From Anarhynchus alexandrinus (Eukaryota > Chordata > Aves > Charadriiformes > Charadriidae): a DNA stretch of 64,000 nucleotides. Of the stretch, positions 60,197 through 64,000 are shown piece by piece. The stretch spans positions 1 to 64,000 of the forward strand of contig VUYV01000293.1 in the NCBI GenBank assembly GCA_008711295.1, written 5' to 3'. Position numbers and translations under genes: made by a program. How positions within the stretch are numbered: position 1 is the stretch's first letter; each line of letters starts with the position of its first letter. The notes beneath the pieces are model-generated. The model was given only the letters and a program-made list of their open reading frames with translations, ran no database searches and was not told the origin of the DNA.

Positions 60197-62313
60197 GTGT
60201 GAAACACAAGGAGGAAGGGGATTGTTTTCCTTCTTTGCAAGAATTTTAATATCTGATCAAAAGAAGAGAGGCCTTAAAATCGCCTGATGTTATTACCTCC
60301 AGCAATTTTTATCTTAGTTGGAATGAAATCTCCAAACATTCAATGATTTCTTGAAATTTATTATGATGAATTTGTATATGTGTGTTTGCATGTGGAAAAA
60401 GAGGGTTGGAGGCAAAGGGGAGATATTCGATAAAATGCTGTCTAAATATTTTAAGACTTGTTTTTATATTTTCTAAAATATACTGCTAAAATTCAATAAC
60501 AACAAAATAAGGTGTATTTACATTAATAGATTCGCCCTTTCAAACCTAACCTAAATTAGGATGATTCTCCATAGGATTTTCTTTTTTTTTTTTTTTCTTT
60601 TTACTGAGGAGCTAGCACAGCTAGCTTAGAATTGGCAGCTAACTTTTAGATCAATATGTTTAGTAATATCAGGCAAAAAGTTCTCCTGGAAATCAGAAAG
60701 GGTCTCTCTACTGAATGGAGTGTGGTTTTTGCTACATAAAAAAAAGGAAAATTAAGTATTCCTCTTTCTTTAACATTGTCAGGAGCTTAGATGAGAGGAT
60801 TTGTCCCCTGAGAAGCTCTGCTTGAATCTGTAAGTACTCCACTGTGATCTGAGAGTATCTCACCACTTTGTATAACATGACATGAGCCTCTGATGGCATA
60901 AAATACTGAAAAACACCCCTCACCTTCCACGGAGAAACACAACACATTTAAAATAAATTAAGTGTGGGTTGAGCACTCTGCCAAGAGACAACATCCCTAA
61001 TTGGCAGCTGCTGTTACAGCAGAGAAGGTTGATTAGAGATGAGAGAGTAGTAATTCTCCACAGAAAGGAACTGTCTGATATTATTAAAAATTACCTGCTT
61101 GTCACAGATGTTCACTCGGCTTATTTTTAGCATGAGTTTGAGTTTGAAAGACTGGAATCCAAATTTATCATTACTCAACACGCAAAGAATGTCTTTGGCA
61201 GACATTCGTACACTATCAGCAGAAAATGAACTAAAAAGCTTGACAAGTTGTAAAAATTCAGAGTAATACATGAGGGTGTTTGTAAGAGCAGCTTTTCTCC
61301 CAGTATTTTCTGGTGGAGATGGCATTAGCATGCCATAACACTGGAGGGAAAAGGGGGGAAATTCTCGGGCAAGAATAAGAAGAAAAGGGATAAGGTATAA
61401 AAGAAGAAATAGATATAGTGAAACAAAAGAAAAAAACTATCTTTGATAGTAAAAAGAACAGTCGGAAGAAGTTTGCAAAAAGCATTTAGAACCAGATATA
61501 TGTACATTTGTGTTGTACTTCAGGGAAAGTCAACATTGCTTTTTAATTAAGTTAATATTCACCACTAATGGCAGCAGAGCCTGTCTCCCTTCTATCTCCA
61601 TGCTTATTCTTTTTACAAGTTGATCATTTTTTAGCTTGGCTTGGAAGGCAACACCCCAACAATGTCACTATTTAAAAAATAATGCAAAGAAATCTTCCCT
61701 AATGGCCGCTGGCCATAAGTCTAAGACTTGTATGACTCTGGGCACCTTTTGCTTATAGCAAAGGCACCGCACAATGTGCAAGTGTTCTCTTTCACTGCGT
61801 GATGTCAGAACCTAAAAAGAAAAATAGTGGGATTTAGAAAGTCTAAGAATAAACAAAAGGCAATAAAATGGAAACTAAAGGATATCAAAGGATAACAATG
61901 GTATTTTAAAGGCTGTGACACAGCTTTGCTGCAAAATATAGGAGTAAAGAAGAAATACTCTAAAATATTTTCATATGGAACTTCTCTTGCATGTGAACAT
62001 TACCATCTGATGAGCTGCCAAAGTGCTAGACTATAGATTCTTTTCTGTTCCTCTTCAGTGCCTATTTAAAAGCTTCAAACACTTTGAACGGGGGCCTCTC
62101 GCAATGCTTCAGGCTCCTGATGCTGACTAGTGCTGAAGCACCTTTTTCTTCTTCATATACTGACTGCATCTGCTACTCCATCTGCATTCCTCTCAACTCG
62201 CAGAGATGAGGAGATTACTAACAGTAAAGCAAAAGAGTTTCTTTGAGTGGCTTAACTTATTCTGTACCCCACGAAAAGCACAAATGCCTACAAATGACAA
62301 GTTTCAGATGAGT
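60197..62313. other. unannotated AT-rich sequence
   Basis: Several short frames on the minus strand (60732-60947, 61014-61331, 61258-61485) with no recognised family. No transposon seen. Confidence 0.45.
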
Positions 62314-62662
62314 ATCTTATCGCAGCCTTCCAGTACCTAAAGGGGGCCTACAGGAGAGCTGGGGAAGGACTTTTTACTAGGGCATGTAGTGATAGGACGA
62401 GGAGGAATGGCTTCAAACTGGAAGAGGGCAGGTTTAGATCGAACATTAGGAAGAAGTTTTTCACTTTGAGGGTGGTAAGGCACTGGCACAGGTTGCCCAG
62501 AGAGGTTGTTGAGGCCCCATCCCTGGAGGTGTTCAAGGCCAGGCTGGACGTGGCCTTGGGCAACCTGGTCTAGTGGGAGGTGTCCCTGCCTATGGCAGGG
62601 GGGTTGGAACTCGATGATCTTCAAGGTCCCTTCCAACCTAAACCATTCTATGATTCTATGAT
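62314..62662 (+). mobile_element. CR1 LINE 3' fragment of the young local subfamily (349 bp)
   Basis: Starts in ATCTTATCGCAGCCTTCCAG (the ORF2 segment [11 protein letters not shown]) and ends ATTCTATGATTCTATGAT. A stop (TAG in place of TGG, in CTGGTCTAGTGGGAGG) separates the main ORF2 reading from the downstream part, as also in 42652-43077. Same subfamily and orientation as 59911-60196. Confidence 0.94.
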
Positions 62663-64000
62663 CTGGATAGCCAGTAAACTCCTCATAAAGAACAGAATAA
62701 ACCAGAGGTTGGTACTTAGTATCAGATTTTTAAGTGCCACAGCCTACTTAGTCCCAGTTAAGAAATATTTTGCTTTTTCGAAGTTATTTTGACATAGTAG
62801 GTGTAAAAACAGAACCCCCACAGACTTCAGAATCATAGCTCAGCAAGATATATGGAGTAAGTCTCAAGCATTAAAGATGTTTAAGCATGTAGAGCCATAT
62901 GCGTATTCTAATTACACTGGCTTTACTTCAAGTAACTTCTGATTTATATCAATGCCACTAAGAACAGAAACTGGATCATTGAGGCCATTATCCTTCCCCT
63001 TCTGAAGGTGAGAGCAAAATTTGTATTGATTTCAAAAGACATGGACTTTTTTTTTTTAATTTAGCAAGATAGCCAGAAGTGATAAATACAAATTGTTGAC
63101 ATTAACAAACCAATTGTGAAATACAATTTTTCTATACCAAAAAAAATCACTGATTATAGGTTTGCAAAACCTCACAAGATAAATTTTACTCAGTTCAATA
63201 TTGTTGCAAAGAACAGTCAATTACAGCTAAGAACACAGTTGTTTCTTTGCACCTGTTAAAATAGTACTAGGAGAGTATAATATTGCAACCATAATAATAA
63301 TAGGTGTGTACATTAGACATAGGTAAAAAAATCATATAGACAAAGATGACAGCTCATGATTCAAGTGCTTTTTTTTTAATATTTCAATATTGTTCAGGTA
63401 TATATCACAGCAGTAAGTAAGCCCACTGCTATAAAATAATAAATTATAAGGTAAGGGTTTTTTTTTCTTTTCATCTAACATCATAATGAAAAATAAACAA
63501 CATAATTAGAGCCCCCAAGGGCTGCCATAACAACATTTCACGAGAGACAAATATGAAGAACACCAAGGATAAGAAGTTTATAAGAATGAGTAGGGGATAA
63601 ATCAGAATACCACTATTCTCGTTTACATTCTCAGACATTTGGTTTGGATACCCAAGTGAGAACTTATGAAAAACTGTGCATATTTGGAGAGAGAGCTTTT
63701 GCATATTCCTTTTTAGTTTATTTGAGCATTTAAACTACATGCACTTTGCTCTCCATTCAAAATAATGCATTTATATCCCTACCTCACTGGAAGTACTCGG
63801 TGAAAAAAATATGCTTCACCTATGTAGTCCTTAGTAAGGGAACACATTCAAAAGTCTGTATTATGAAATACTGTAGCAGTGAAAATGTAGCAAATTGTGG
63901 TTCTGAAAAGATCACTAGAAACAACTTGTCTATTTTGCTGAGATTCCAACTTTATAGGTATTTCCATGGTCTGTAGCCAGCCGGAGAGCAGCCATGACGC
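62663..64000. other. unannotated AT-rich sequence to window end
   Basis: No gene or repeat recognised apart from A/T-runs and a few ATA/TAA units near 63289. Confidence 0.45.

Noticed and set aside
1..64000. CRISPR array, operon, phage or plasmid features
   Set aside because: No regularly spaced repeats, no compact coding, and clear vertebrate retroelements throughout.

Overview
This window reads as AT-rich, gene-poor nuclear DNA from a bird. The evidence is the set of CR1 (chicken repeat 1) LINE fragments, which end in the CR1 octamer-type tail (ATTCTATG-like units), together with solo LTRs of the kind common in avian genomes (starting TGTCCTGG/TGTGCTGG, ending in ACA, with 5-bp target-site duplications). 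The species cannot be named from sequence alone. I found no bacterial or phage genes, CRISPR array, tRNA or rRNA gene. I could not recognise any host protein-coding gene with confidence. The window looks intergenic or deep-intronic.

Layout. 1-4104 is dominated by an approximately 2.01-kb direct repeat (85-2094 and 2096-4104) whose copies meet exactly at a single N (2095). This geometry fits an unmerged overlap between two contig ends better than a biological duplication. 4105-21143 holds a solo LTR with a perfect 5-bp target duplication (4643-5204), CR1 fragments at 6108, 9213, 11047 and 13845 (the last keeps part of the reverse-transcriptase domain, including its FADD catalytic box), and a second, related LTR (17838-18579). 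After a CR1 at 21144-21455 comes a stretch of about 17.5 kb (21456-38947) with no transposon I recognise. It contains two minus-strand open, splice-flanked blocks (25638-25929 and 26289-26537) that are the best candidates for unannotated or decayed exons. From 38948 to the end, CR1 copies return (38948, 42652, 44451, 47908, 59911, 62314). Five of them form a homogeneous subfamily within 20 kb, and two minus-strand solo LTRs lie at 57194-57791 and 58365-58993.

Functionally the window is a record of retrotransposition: CR1 copies 5'-truncated by incomplete reverse transcription, and LTRs left after recombination removed the viral interior. The LTRs retain recognisable promoter (TATA, CRE) and polyadenylation signals. 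No element is complete enough to be autonomous. I did not find convincing evidence of a new multi-gene system. The observations most worth following are the N-centred duplication, the candidate exon blocks, the young CR1 cluster and the shared promoter block of two LTR families.
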